Positions 9,850 through 21,020 of a stretch of DNA of 64,000 nucleotides are shown piece by piece; within the stretch, counting starts at the first letter, position 1, and the number at the start of each line of letters is the position of its first letter. Source of the stretch: Epiperipatus broadwayi (Eukaryota > Onychophora > Udeonychophora > Euonychophora > Peripatidae). Where the stretch lies: contig JAQFVV010000031.1 in NCBI GenBank assembly GCA_028023455.1, forward strand, positions 10,594,093-10,658,092. The letters run 5' to 3'. A program made the translations under genes and the position numbers. The notes under the pieces were generated by a model. That model ran no database searches and was not told the origin of the DNA. It worked only from the letters and a program-made list of their open reading frames with translations.

Positions 9850-12340
9850 TTCAACAGTTGGGTACACTTAAATAAGTTTTATAATGAAGGAGTAAAAGGT
9901 CTAGATTTGTTTATTTTCTTGAGAACTTTAATAATTACATTGCTCAATCAGTATATGAATAAACAATTAAAATATAAAAAATATTTTTCTTAAATTAATT
10001 TTTATTTTTTTATTTTATTTAATAATTTTTCAATCATAATAAGCAAAATTATGGATATAAGAAACTATTTAAATAAGTCACTTATCTGTTCGCTAAGATT
10101 AAAAATAAGCATCCTATATGATATCATGGGCAACAGAAAGAAATACCATTTTTTTTCTGGAAAAAGTTGATTTGAATTTATGGAAATTAGAAAGAGAGAA
10201 AAAATGCAAATAAACACAGAACACTAATAAGAGGCTCATATTTTTTAAATATAATATTTAAAAAAAATGGAAGTTCGTATTAAAAAAAATGAATCTCTAC
10301 ATTTTAAACTGAACTTCTGATTTATGGGAAATATTTTAATTATCATTATATATAATATGCCAACATAATCTTAAAAATAATTATATAGCAATAATTACAT
10401 CATTCTATAGGAATATGAAGTAGTTTTATTCTGGATAATAAAATCAATCGATTCTCCCAAAATATTTTATAAATCAAAAATATCATACCAAAAAACAAAC
10501 AATTATAATGATTTCCTATGGCAAAAAAAATTAACATTTTACCATAAATTCAATAAACTTTAAATATCTGATTTTAAATATCCTCAAAATTGAAGAAGTC
10601 ATTAATTACCATATTACTTCAAATTTAAGCTACCCTCAAGTGTAAGTCAAAGTAGGATTTTAAAATTGAAAAAAATATATTAAAATGATTTTATAATACA
10701 TATTAAAAATTAATAAACATCTTTATTTATTTAAATAGAAACTTAAAAAAAGGTGTGAATGGGAAATCCCTAAATAAATAGCTATCAATGATTATAATAC
10801 TATTTGGAAGCATAGAGCATAAAACAAAGATGTGATCATTGAGAAGTGGAAGATTATCAGAAATAAGATATTAAGATATTTGCTTTAAATTTAAGCTGCA
10901 CCCTAATTCTACGTCTTCATAATTTGAATAAAAGTGTGGCTTAAATTTGAAGTAATATGTTATTATTAAAATGAATACTAACCTACAGTGCTATATCGCA
11001 GACAAAATTGATATTCCATTAAATCAGAATTCATTGAATTAAAACATACTATGCTTAAAAAAATTAAATATAATATACATTTTTAAACATATATTTTGCT
11101 ATGTTATCAATGCTTTTTTTGTTTTTATAATTATGTAATGATATTTAAAACCAATTTGAAAATCACTATCTGACATTTTTTATAAAAAAAAAAAGTTAAT
11201 TAAATAAAAATTAGATTAAACAGTTGGCTTAATGTAGTTTAAATAATGCAAGTAATTAAATTCTTTTTTGATAATATTATTTAAAGTTATAATGACAATT
11301 ACTTTTCCCAAGTGTTAATATAAATTTCTATTGTATAAAAATATTAAATAAAAATTAAGTAAAAATTGTATTTTAGGTAATGTACACATTTTTAGATTTA
11401 TTATTAGTGAATTTTATTCTGTATAAAAAATTATATTTGATTATATGCTAAACAAAATTTGTATTGTTTTTTGTGAAGATTTTTTTATATTTATGTTGAA
11501 AATATTTTTTGCCTTTAGTGTGTCAGAAATTTTATTAAAGACTGCCATATGAGGATACTAAACAAAATTTAAATAAATAAATCATGCTACCTATTATAAT
11601 TGCACTATGATGTAATGACAGTATCATATGATATCAATAACCTTATAAAATGGTCACCATTTAACAAACAGACAGTGTAAAAAAAATTTTTTTTAGAATA
11701 GCACTGTAATGATCAAAATAGAAAATGCATTATTATGATGCCCCAGTGGTAAATCATTGTTTAAAAAATTTGTTTTTAAAGATAGAGGGTATTTTAATAT
11801 TATTAACAATTGCAATATCATTATAGAAATAACCAAAATATATTTTAATAATTAAATTATTATACCATCAGGTGTAGTAAGGACTAAATTAACCATTTAA
11901 TATAATAGTATTATGATAATGATATTTTCTACATAAATATCTCACTGCAATACCTTTTACTTTTAGAATGTGAAAGTTTTTATTCCACATAATTTGGTAT
12001 TTAGAAATTAAATATTGAACATAGCAATATAAGGTAGATATATTTTTAGACTCATTCTCGTATTTTTAGTAATGTTAAATGTAATAAAAATAAATAATAC
12101 TATAAATTTATTAATGTATTTTCAAAAATAATTATAATAAACAATAGAAGTAATGATATAGTTCTCTATAATATGTTGGTGTTCAATCTATAATTTGACT
12201 TTTATCTTGTAAAATATTGAATTATTTTTAAGGGTGGTGATGCTTTAAGCATTTAGGGAAATTTAAAACTCTACAAAGTGAAACACATATACTTCTCTCA
12301 TAAGCAACTGGATTATTGTATTATTCTTATGTTAACAAAA
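9850..12340. other. Very AT-rich stretch without recognisable genes
   Basis: Low-complexity A/T sequence with a few short inverted repeats. One is a 25-bp pair, 'attacttcaaatttaagct' near 10,614 and its complement 'ggcttaaatttgaagtaat' near 10,938. No protein-like frame was seen on either strand. Confidence 0.5.
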
Positions 12341-12344
12341 CAAA

Positions 12345-12474
12345 GGCAAAACTCTCTATACAGTAGTGCCACCCTGTGCTAACCAGAGAAATCAATAGAT
12401 GCCAGAATGCTTGATTACTCTGGTTAGCACAGGGTGGCACTACTGTATGGAGAGTTTTGCCTTTGTTTACAACA
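12345..12474. repeat. Fold-back family D, copy 1 (short)
   Basis: The arms 'caaaggcaaaactctctat' and 'atggagagttttgcctttg' enclose nearly complementary arms carrying 'cagtagtgccaccctgtgc' and 'gcacagggtggcactactg'. This is a compact version of the family, with most of the middle missing. The right outer flank (12,476-12,530) carries the family's outer extension ('gagatggtgatcatgtgat'). Confidence 0.85.
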
Positions 12475-12862
12475 ATTATGTGTTAGTATGAGATGGTGAT
12501 CATGTGATATTCTTCTGTTATTATTATATAAGTAATTTTATTTATTCTTTATTAAATTTATTCTCAGTAAAAATATTAAAATAGGCCTTCGTGTTTTTAT
12601 AACTTAAGCTAATTAATGTGTTTAATGCCATCTTATTTATTTAAAGGCAATCTTATTACTATAAAAATAAAATCAATATCACTTAAATATTTACATAGAA
12701 TATTGATATTACTGCAGAATTATAGGAAAGGTATTTTTTAGAACGTAATGCATTTAGTAATTAGATTATTTATCATTAAAACTTGTTTAATGATCTCATA
12801 GATTGTTTATGTTATTATAATTGTTAAAATGAGTGAAATTAGTACTAAAATCATTAGTATTT

Positions 12863-12968
12863 GTCAAGCGTTGTTAGCCGAGAGGTCATCGCAACCGCCT
12901 TGCAAGCAAGTAGTTGGTTGCAGACGGATGTGGGTTCGCGTCCCGGCCGATGCTATGACATAAGGAAA
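12863..12968 (+). mobile_element. tRNA-like SINE copy 3 with 16-bp target duplication
   Basis: The body starts 'gtcaagcgttgttagccgag' and ends 'ccgatgctatgaca' followed by 'taaggaa'. It is flanked by an exact 16-bp direct repeat, AAAATCATTAGTATTT, at 12,847-12,862 and 12,969-12,984. This defines both insertion edges and shows the SINE is about 105 bp in total, with no tRNA-unrelated body. Pol III boxes: A 'tagccgagaggt', B 'gggttcgcgtcc'. It has the enlarged variable region like copy 1. Confidence 0.92.
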
Positions 12969-13492
12969 AAAATCATTAGTATTTAGTCTTTATTTAATAT
13001 GTATATATACATACATACTTATTTATTTCTCACAAATAATTGTTGCAGTTTATAAGAATGTTTATATGTATATAACAATATCTAATAAAGTGACTTTAAT
13101 TTATGCCATCTATAGAAATTTTTACAATTATTTAAGTAGCAATGTTTGATGGGGGAGGGGGAATTAATTACTGTCAGACACGTTTTTTCATAACCAACAC
13201 AAACAGCAGTCAGATAAATTACACTAAAGCAAATATAGCAGTATAATTTAGTTAAATTATTTTAAAATTTACATTCAACCTTTGATGTCAAATTGAATGT
13301 TACAGTGATATTTAAATAAAAATTACATTACTATGTTTGGTGGGAATTAACAGTTTAAGCAAACATTGATTTTTCCATCAAACGTTGCCACGTGAAATAT
13401 TGTAAAAAAATTTACAAATAGCATAAATTAAATTAATATTATTGGATATGATTATATATTATGTGCTGTTTAATTAATTATTTCCATATATA

Positions 13493-13752
13493 ATAAACAT
13501 CACATGATCATCATTTCTTATGCTTGCTTATAACTGTTATTAAAACAGGCAAAACTCTCTATCCTAAGATCTAGGTGCAGTGCTCTCAGATCAAAGGATC
13601 TTCACTGACGAAAGCCACAAGCCAGAAACTAGTCTGGGGATATTGGATGAGTAGACAATAGATAAGGATTTTATGCACAAGCCTTCTGGCATCCACTGAT
13701 CTCTGGCTTGCATTGAGTGGTAATGCGTATAGAGAGTTTTGCCTGTTTTAAT
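13493..13752. repeat. Fold-back family D, copy 2
   Basis: The outer left extension 'aaacatcacatgatcatcat' (about 13,497) is followed by the arm 'aacaggcaaaactctctat' (13,544). The closing arm 'atagagagttttgcctgtt' ends at about 13,748. The interior has the family blocks 'ctagtctggggatattgga' and 'gccttctggcatccactga'. The two arms are less symmetric inside than in copy 1. A minus-strand open frame across it is fortuitous. Confidence 0.8.
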
Positions 13753-13754
13753 TA

Positions 13755-15308
13755 TATATATGGATATGAAGATGTTCACAGGTTGCATATATAAATGATA
13801 CATTTTGCAGTTCATCCATGTATAATTTTGCTTATGAATATACCATTTTTATAATTTTCTATTCATCACCTAATTGATGGCTTGTATGATCAAGCTGAGA
13901 CATCGATATATTTATAATCAAAATCATACATAGATGAACCTGTAAAATATATCATTTATATATGTGTGTGTCTACGCATATGATTTATATATGATAATGG
14001 TAATTAATGCCTTATGTAGAGAGAAAAAAAATAATACCCTCTATATTTCTCCTCTATTTATTTATGTTTTAGAAGTGAGGTTTTTACTCTACTAAAACTC
14101 ATCTATTTTAGTCTTGATTAGTCAGTGGGAACTAAATGATAATAATATTACACCATACCTCTAAACTAGTTTTTTGTGAATAATGCTTTAGTAGTACCTC
14201 TAAGTCTGTAAGATAAACAAAAAAAGCCTTTAAATAATGATATAATATTTATCAAACTTGTTAAAATTTTTCTTATGATATCTATTGATGGAAAAATTCC
14301 AAATTTGTTAATCTAGATTAAAATCTAGAAACTATTAATTACTGAAGCTTACAACAAAGACCTGTGGAGTAGAGTGAACAGACTTAAACCTAAAAAGCAT
14401 CTACTAAATGTAAGTAGAGAAAGTCTTATTATATTTTAATTTTAAGGTATATAACTATCCAAGCTTGAAAATATTAATAAACTAATTTTCTATCTGTTAA
14501 TAAGATGGGGATTAGATTTAAGCGATTTTTAAATCGTTAAAGTGACTTTACACAAGACTTAATTAAAAAAATTATCAATAAAATAATTAGCATATACAGG
14601 ATTTTTTTTAAAATTTTAAAATACACTTCAAAATTCATTAAACCTTAAGTCTATTTATGGACACTACTTTAGTTATAAAAGTTACTAGTATTTATTACTA
14701 AAAAAGAAACAGCCTTTTTAATAAATAGCTAACTGCACACCAAAATATGCCTTCAACCGCTACTCATAAAAAAACAATGGCAAAGATGACAGAATCCATT
14801 AGAGTTGCCAATTGATGCCTAGTTAAAATTTTGAGTGTTTTTTTCATCAGAATTGTATACTCTCACTAAGTATAGTTGGATATCCATTTACTGATCAATA
14901 TTAGATAAATAACTCCATTGATGACCAAAGTTAGATAGCTTGATTGATTATTAGTTAAATATCTGACAAAAAATTTCTTTGTCTCTTAAAATAAATGGCC
15001 TAGATTTGAACACCAGATCTTAAATATGATAGGAAAATGCACTATCTATGCATCTAGAGATATTCTAAATAACCATTAGAAAAATAAGTTAAATAGATAA
15101 AAAAAATTATTTCTCATTCAAACATATTTCTTTTTATTATCAGTATAATTTTCATGAGTAAGAACATTGATAATGATATATATTAATAAAATATAAAAAT
15201 AAATGTTCATTAAAGAAATATTTAAGTATTGAACGTCAAATTATAGTAATTCTTTTTTTAAAATATTCAAAGTTCAACTCTTTTTTATACTTTCATTTAT
15301 TAATATTT
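13755..15308. other. AT-rich stretch without recognisable genes
   Basis: No coding frame or repeat family from elsewhere in the window was recognised. Confidence 0.45.
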
Positions 15309-15319
15309 TATACTTATTT

Positions 15320-15422
15320 GTCAAGCATTGGTGGTCGAAAGGTAAGCGGAGCCGTCTTACAAGCAGTTCTCCCGGGTTAGCGGGTTCACTTCCCGGCCGA
15401 TGCTATGACACATAAAAAAAAA
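15320..15422 (+). mobile_element. tRNA-like SINE copy 4 with 11-bp target duplication and poly(A)
   Basis: Starts 'gtcaagcattggtggtcgaa' and ends 'ccgatgctatgacac' plus 'ataaaaaaaaaa'. It is flanked by TATACTTATTT at 15,309-15,319 and 15,423-15,433. The tRNA-like fold is clear: acceptor halves GCATTGG / CCGATGC pair over 7 bp with one G-U. The extra variable arm and the loop of the T arm are also recognisable. The flanking TGTCA / TGACA would extend the acceptor stem, with A and TA bulges. Confidence 0.92.
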
Positions 15423-15433
15423 TATACTTATTT

Positions 15434-16358
15434 TATGTTACCAATAGATATATTCTCAAGTTTCAACCATCTTATTTTAAATCAATATTTTTATTTATAT
15501 TTCCTATATTTCTGGAGACTAATTTGCATAATAATAATACGTTTCTAAAAAAATAATAAATTTGCATATTAAAAATGATTTGATAATATTGTTTTAATTT
15601 TTAGCAGTAGCACATTTTAGAGTTACTTCTGAACTTTATATAATTAAAAAAATAAATATTTTCTTATTTTTCTGAAACAGGAAAACTCTTTTAACTTGGT
15701 TTATTACATAATGAAGTGTAGATATTCTTTATATAATAATTACTGTACTTTTCTAAAAATATTTTCAGTATACTAAAATTAAATAAAATTATGAAAATAA
15801 GTAAATTAAATAGATAAAATTATAGATTATCAAAATATCCTTCTCATAATATAATATTCTTCCTTTTTATTCAAGCAATAATGTAAAAGAATATTTATGT
15901 AAAATATTCATATGCAAAATATATTATTCTTTTAAATTATGTAATCTTCATTAATTACCATATTTTCATGCATATACATACTTTTTTTTTAAATTTTAAA
16001 GTAAAAAAAAATCGGTTGGGTCTTATATCCATGTAGAATAGAGAAAATATCAGAACATTATGATTTAACACCAACAAGGAAAATAAAAAGGTTGACATTA
16101 GTCAGGTATGTGATTGGGTAGAGAAATCCTGGGTTAGCATGTTCAATTTCTAAAGTCATTGATGGTACAAAAGATGAGACAAATTTATGAAAAAATGGGA
16201 ATATGCCAGATGTAAAATATAGTGATATGAATGAAAGTAGTGACGAAATCTTAGATTTCGAAAATTAAAATGGTTAATAAAGCAACTTCCTTTTTTTTTT
16301 TTTTTTTTACTATTATAGATAATTAATATTTATTAAGACTGTAAACCTCAAGAATATG
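15434..16358. other. AT-rich stretch with a long T-run
   Basis: Contains a run of about 18 T near 16,291-16,308, just beyond the 3' end of the minus-strand LINE. No gene is recognisable. Confidence 0.45.
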
Positions 16359-16599
16359 CTGATGTGATGTGATGTACTGTGACTTCTCCTTAAATGGAGT
16401 CAGGAATCTCTCAGCAGCTATGCCCAGAGAAACCTGTTAGCCACTTTACCTTCCTTTTCCATTGTCCACCCTAAGTTTTCCCATAATCTGCTCCATTCCA
16501 TTTCCACAACATAATCTTTGTCAACTCCATGGCATTCATATCTAAATCCCCCTTATTTTTCCCCAAACCTAGCATAAAAACCAATAACTAACTTTCTGT

Positions 16600-17033
16600 A
16601 TAATCACTTTGTTCATATTTAATCTTCCATAACTTCATTATTTGTACCCTTTCTGCTTCCAAACATTTACATTGAAGTAACAAATGCCTAATATTTTCTA
16701 TGCCTTCCTTACACAACTTGCAGACTAAATCACCCAAATTTTCCATTTACGTGTATATTCTCTTGTTGCTAAAGATCCCGTTCGAGCCTTAAACAACAAA
16801 CTACTTTCCTTACTATTATCATAAATTAACTCGCACCCAATGTTCCATTTACTTCTATATATATTTAAACTCGTTTTACTCTCCATACTTGTTCTCCATC
16901 TCTCCAACTCCCTATTCTTTATTAGTGCATCTATTCTTCTATCCCACTCCTTCCCACTATAACATTTAACAATCCTCCCAACACAATAATCCCATCTTTT
17001 GTACAAGTATACTGACAGAAATTCTTTATCCAA
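16600..17033 (-). pseudogene. LINE ORF2, C-terminal domain with Cys/His knuckle
   Basis: One frame from 17,033 gives 'RRIDALIKNRELERW', 'SLLFKARTGSLATREY' and 'RKWKIW'. After a stop near 16,725 the C-terminal knuckle C-x2-C...H-x4-C ('CKLC' ... 'HLLLQC') is readable to about 16,620. This nucleic-acid-binding knuckle is common at the C-terminus of several non-LTR clades. The matching intact segment is at 40,439-40,693, where the His is Asn. Confidence 0.8.
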
Positions 17034-17045
17034 ATCTTCTGCATA

Positions 17046-17357
17046 CTACATTACCTTTCTCATCCATCTTGTTGCCTGCCCTTTACTTGTAACCCAATTA
17101 AATACTATTTTGGCTATTCTTTTATTATCCATAAACTGCAATCTACCGAACATTTTCAATTTGCTTTTTGCATCCCTCATATAAAAACTTGACCATTCCA
17201 TTTCTCCTTGAATTGCCTCTTTTGCTGTCCACACCTCAGCTTCTAATGCATGTCTTCCTACTTCCCTTTGTACTTTTTCTAAGCAATCTAATACCCCTTT
17301 ACTAACACATAATGCATCATTGCTGTAGTTAACCCTGCTACTTCCACTCCCTTCCAT
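17046..17357 (-). pseudogene. LINE ORF2, post-RT segment
   Basis: Overlaps the preceding segment in a different frame near 17,300. Includes 'LEKVQREVGRHALEAE', 'EMEWSSFYMRDAKSK' and 'FNWVTSKGQATRW'. The same blocks recur in the second copy at 41.0-41.3 kb, confirming that this is element sequence and not host coding. Confidence 0.85.
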
Positions 17358-17539
17358 ACAATTCTAGCTACATCATATTTATTATATGAAAACACTGTTA
17401 ATTTCTTTATCAATCCCTTTCTTTTCTTTGCTTCATTTATCAAATTTTTCTCCCATTCATCCAAGCAATTTTTTTTATTACTCAAGATGATTCCCAAATA
17501 ACTATATCTGTTCACCACACTTAACTTTATATCCCCCAA
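17288..17539 (-). pseudogene. LINE ORF2, RT thumb region
   Basis: 'IKLSVVNRYSYLGIILS' matches the conserved post-FxDD segment with YLG (RT motif E region) of non-LTR reverse transcriptases. 'INEAKKRKGLIKK' follows. It continues in another frame into the next segment. Confidence 0.85.
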
Positions 17540-17643
17540 TAAGAAATCTTTGTCTTCTCTTTACCCAGTATTCACCATCATTATATTTGATTTTTCTTCA
17601 CTAAATTTAATCCCCATATCTTTACCCACCCTTGTGCATGTCA

Positions 17644-18177
17644 TCAGAATAACTTCCATATCTTCTCTTCTTTCTGCACACAAAAAGAAATCATCCACAA
17701 AAAAAGACCCGACAATGTATATACTCTCTTGCCACCTGTTAAAGGTATCTCTATCCCTCTTCCTAGACTTTCTATTGCTCTCTCCATTTCACTCAAATAC
17801 AACACAAACAAAATAGGTGACATAGGGCATTCTTTCCTCAGTCCCACCCCATTTTTAACTTTAACTGATTCTATATCCCCTAATTGATATGTATAGTAAT
17901 TATTTTCATATAATTTTTTAATAACACCCACTAAAGCTTCATCCATTTCCAGATTTGCTAAACTTATCCATAATCTATTTCTATTCACTCTATCATATGC
18001 CTGCTCTATATCTATAAAACTCATATATAACTGTCTACCTGAATTTACACTCATATCTATAAGTTGTGTAACTACAAATAAACTATCTCCTATACGCCTA
18101 TCTGACCTAAAACTTCCTTGCATTTCCCCCACTACATTATTGTCTTCCATCCATTTTGCAACTCTTCCAGCCACCAT
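17644..18177 (-). pseudogene. LINE ORF2, central reverse transcriptase with FVDD
   Basis: Carries 'MQGSFRSDRRI' (motif 2/3), 'YMSFIDIEQAYDRV' (motif A, catalytic Asp) and 'GVGLRKECPMSPILFVLYL' (motif B; Gln of GxxQG changed to Glu). The catalytic FVDD box lies at 17,690-17,701 but in a shifted frame, because of a run of seven T (minus strand) just before it. The box is otherwise intact ('FFVDDFFLCAERRED'). One base gained or lost in the T-run explains the break. Confidence 0.9.
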
Positions 18178-19196
18178 ATATAAAAAAACTTATATAAAAC
18201 TGATGTTACTGCTATTGGTCTATAATTATTTAATTTTCTATGATCCTTACCTTTTTCTTTAAATAATAATCTTACTCTTGTATTACTCCAACTACCCGGA
18301 AAAACTCTCTTCTGTGCCATCTTATTAAAACACAATAGTAACTTTACTTTTGCCCTATGCCCCAAATTCATTACCATCTCTGCTGCCCATCCATCTAATC
18401 CTCTTGCCTTACCACTTCTCAGTTTCTTCCCTGCCTCATTCAGTTCATTTTCTGTAAATGTAATATTCCCATTACTATATGCTTTCATATTTTCTATCCC
18501 TCTGTCCTTCACATCTAACATCTTTTCTATATCCATTACATAACTATTCAATATTCTCTCTAATTCTTCTCTAGAGCTACATTCTATTCCCTCCTCATCC
18601 AGTAATACTATCTCTCTCCCCCCTAAATTTCTCCTTTTAATGTAATTCCAAAATTTTTTACTCCCATCTCTTCCACTTTTATTAATATCATCCAATAATT
18701 TACTATTTAGTTTCATTCTCTCTCTATAATTATCTATTTTAGCTAACTTCTTCTTATCTAAGTACTTTTCCCATTTAGCATTAATATCTTTTTCACTTTC
18801 TTTGTTCTTAATAGCACACTTATATTTTCTACATGCTTTTTTCCTCTCTTTTACACTTTTACTAACTCTCATTTTTTTATTACTTTTATTCTTCTGAATA
18901 TTCTTACCTAAAACCCTATTTGCCACTTTTTCTATTTCATCACACCAGTCTTTATACTCATTTCCAATCAACTCTTCCATGGTTTCTTCAACTTGTATTT
19001 TATACTCTTCTAACTTATTCTTAACATTCACTCTCCATCCACATCTTTCACTATTGTTTCTACTTTTATTCCTATTTTCCATCACATTACTAACCATTTC
19101 AATTATAACAAAATTATAATCACTATTACATACTCTCTCTTCATTATCAAACACCTTAATTTTCTGTACTTTATTCATTCCCTCTTTCTCTACCAA
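18132..19196 (-). pseudogene. LINE ORF2, linker and N-terminal reverse transcriptase
   Basis: 354 codons. The first 220 residues are the Lys-rich linker between endonuclease and RT. RT motifs start with 'LRSGKARGLDGWAAEMV' (motif 0/1 region) and 'LNNYRPIAVTSVLYK' (motif 2a) near residues 260-340. A frameshift near 18,150-18,180 interrupts; the next segment continues with 'MQGSFRSDRRIGDSLF'. Confidence 0.9.
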
Positions 19197-19531
19197 GATA
19201 TATCTATTGTGTGGGATATATTATTCCTAGACCATGTATATTGTCCCTCATAAATATTAGATAAGTTTCCAATGCTCAAATTTACTCTCTGACAAAATTT
19301 CTTCAAAAGCTGTCCATTCTTATTGTCTACATCATCAATTTCTTCAATATGCCCATTCATATCTCCTATAACCATTATTCTCTTCCCCTTTTCTTTAAAA
19401 CTCTTTATATCCTTAACTAGGCACTCATATATGCTATTGTTCCATTCCATTATAGTTTGACTATCTCCAGTAGCTATATAAACTATAGTCATCATCCATT
19501 CTTGTTTTCCCAACCTTATTTCAAGCCACAA
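19190..19531 (-). pseudogene. LINE ORF2 endonuclease, C-terminal half
   Basis: Contains 'VYIATGD' and 'VIGDMNGHI' (the GDxN catalytic block, residues about 55-61), then 'YTWSRNN' and 'SHTIDISW', matching the final D-H region of the EEP fold, although the usual SDH triad region continues in the next frame. It overlaps the next segment by a few bases in a different frame. Confidence 0.85.
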
Positions 19532-19544
19532 ATTTTCTTGGCAT

Positions 19545-19889
19545 TTAACAGTATTTAAATATTTTTTTGATATAACACCTATACCACCACCCTTTTTTTT
19601 CTTTCTCTTTTCTATTTATACCCTGCCATACCAAATTTTCCAAAACAGGTTCTTCTTCTCTTAGATGTGTTTCCACTACTACTAATACCTCAAGCTCTTC
19701 ATTTTCAATTGCTTTGCTTAATTCCTGCCACTTTTCTGGTCTCCTACCACCTTGCATATTCATATACCCAATTTTTACAATTTTTTCTTTCCTAACTACT
19801 CTTTTATAATTTTTTTTTATTCTTTCTTCCCCATTATGCTTATAAATAACTTGCTTACCATTAATTTTACAGACCCATTCCCTCTCCAC
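19545..19889 (-). pseudogene. LINE ORF2 endonuclease, N-terminal half
   Basis: Residues about 36-80 show the start of an AP-like (EEP) endonuclease: 'KIGYMNMQGGRRP' with the first catalytic Asn, then 'VLVVVETHLREEE' with the conserved Glu-Thr-His. A frameshift near 19,590 in a G/C-homopolymer-rich spot ends the frame. The second half follows in a new frame from about 19,531. The domain nicks target DNA in target-primed reverse transcription. Confidence 0.85.
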
Positions 19890-19990
19890 ATCTACATTTA
19901 TATCTAAATCAACTACCCTTTGTTTAATCCTTACATCCCATCCATTCTTCTTCTTTTTAATAACACTACAATTTAAAATCCCACCCCCCT

Positions 19991-20695
19991 TTACAAGTTT
20001 CCCGAACTATATTCTTTATAAATCAGACTCCCTAAAACTTCACTTCCTTGTTTCCCTAAGTTCAACCCATCTTTACCAAATAACTCCCTCTTCCCAATAA
20101 AAAAATCCCACACATCCACAAACGTAACATCATTTCTCTCATACAATTCTTTCAATCTCTCATTTATAGAACACGCCCTATCTAACATATACCTTTTATC
20201 AAATCTTGGTAATAATCCAAGTATTCCTACTCTTCCTTTAACCATTCTCAAATTCCTAATCAGTTCTGTGTACTCACCCATTACTCTCTCTGATGACTCT
20301 GATAAATTATTAGTCTCTACCATAACATATACATGTCTATTCCCTTGCTTCTTTACTTTATCTGCAACATCCCTAATTTTAGCTCCCGGCAAACATACTC
20401 TTACATACCTGTTTCTATTTTCCCTTGCAATTATATCTCCACATTCTCTTATTAATGAATCCCCTATCAATACTGTCTCATAGTCTACTTTCTCTGCTTC
20501 ATTCACAACCTTCTTTACCACCTTCTGGACTTCCTCATCTACTTCTTCCTTATCATTCCTACTCAGTAATCCCTTTATCTGCTCACACTTCATCTCTAAT
20601 GATTTTAATTTTTCTTCTACATCCTTCACCTCTTCCTCTATCTTACTTATTCTTTGGCCAACCATCTCCAATGCACTACCTATTTTTCCATCCAT
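19991..20695 (-). pseudogene. LINE ORF1, C-terminal part: coiled coil and SGNH esterase
   Basis: 234 codons. Residues about 10-50 and 52-70 are charged heptad-like sequence (coiled coil). Residues about 73-232 are an SGNH/GDSL hydrolase domain: block I 'VLIGDSLIR' (Ser at about 80), a block III-like 'VMVETNNLS' (128-130), and a C-terminal 'DGLNLGKQG' (209-217). In active SGNH enzymes that last block is usually DxxH. Here the His position is Asn, and block III has NN where ND is common. If these are the equivalent sites, catalysis is probably lost in this copy. The domain is known in CR1-group ORF1, where its role is not settled. Not a host gene. Confidence 0.85.
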
Positions 20696-21020
20696 ATCTC
20701 ACTCCACTACAAACATACTCTATCCTGTCTTCCTCAACTACATTTTGTTCCATTACTCCTGACTTCCTGCCTTCCTCAACTATATTTTGCTCCATTCCTC
20801 CTGACTTTCTCTTTACACTATCTACACTTTGAAACCACTTTTTCACCTCTTTTATCACATTCACACATTGTCTACATAACCATAAACCTGCTACATCCTT
20901 CCTAGTCTTATTTAAGCATTTCAAGTGGAAAACCTTATCACATATATTACATTCTACTACAGCATGTCTAATTTCTTTCTGACGATTATATATGCATTGT
21001 AAAATACAAATGCAATCCAT
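20676..21020 (-). pseudogene. LINE ORF1, N-terminal part: PHD-like zinc finger
   Basis: About 115 codons. Cysteine/histidine spacing (ECNICDK...HLKC...LWLCRQC) resembles a PHD/C4HC3 finger, known at the N-terminus of CR1-group ORF1 proteins. The last 20 bases overlap the next open segment in another frame, so a frameshift separates the finger from the coiled coil and esterase. A degenerate internal repeat ('KSGGMEQNIVEEGR' then 'KSGVMEQNVVEEDR') shows local duplication. The start codon is the first ATG, but the true 5' end of ORF1 is uncertain. Confidence 0.75.

Noticed and set aside
12863-12968. Functional tRNA gene
   Set aside because: The tRNA-like fold is clear, but there is a target duplication and an A-tail, many copies diverge, and no copy ends in a normal tRNA trailer. 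It is a SINE.
20268-20905. Plus-strand open frames of up to 135 codons (Ser/Leu/Pro-rich)
   Set aside because: They are antisense shadows of the minus-strand LINE ORF1, whose Lys/Glu-rich coding gives few stops on the other strand.
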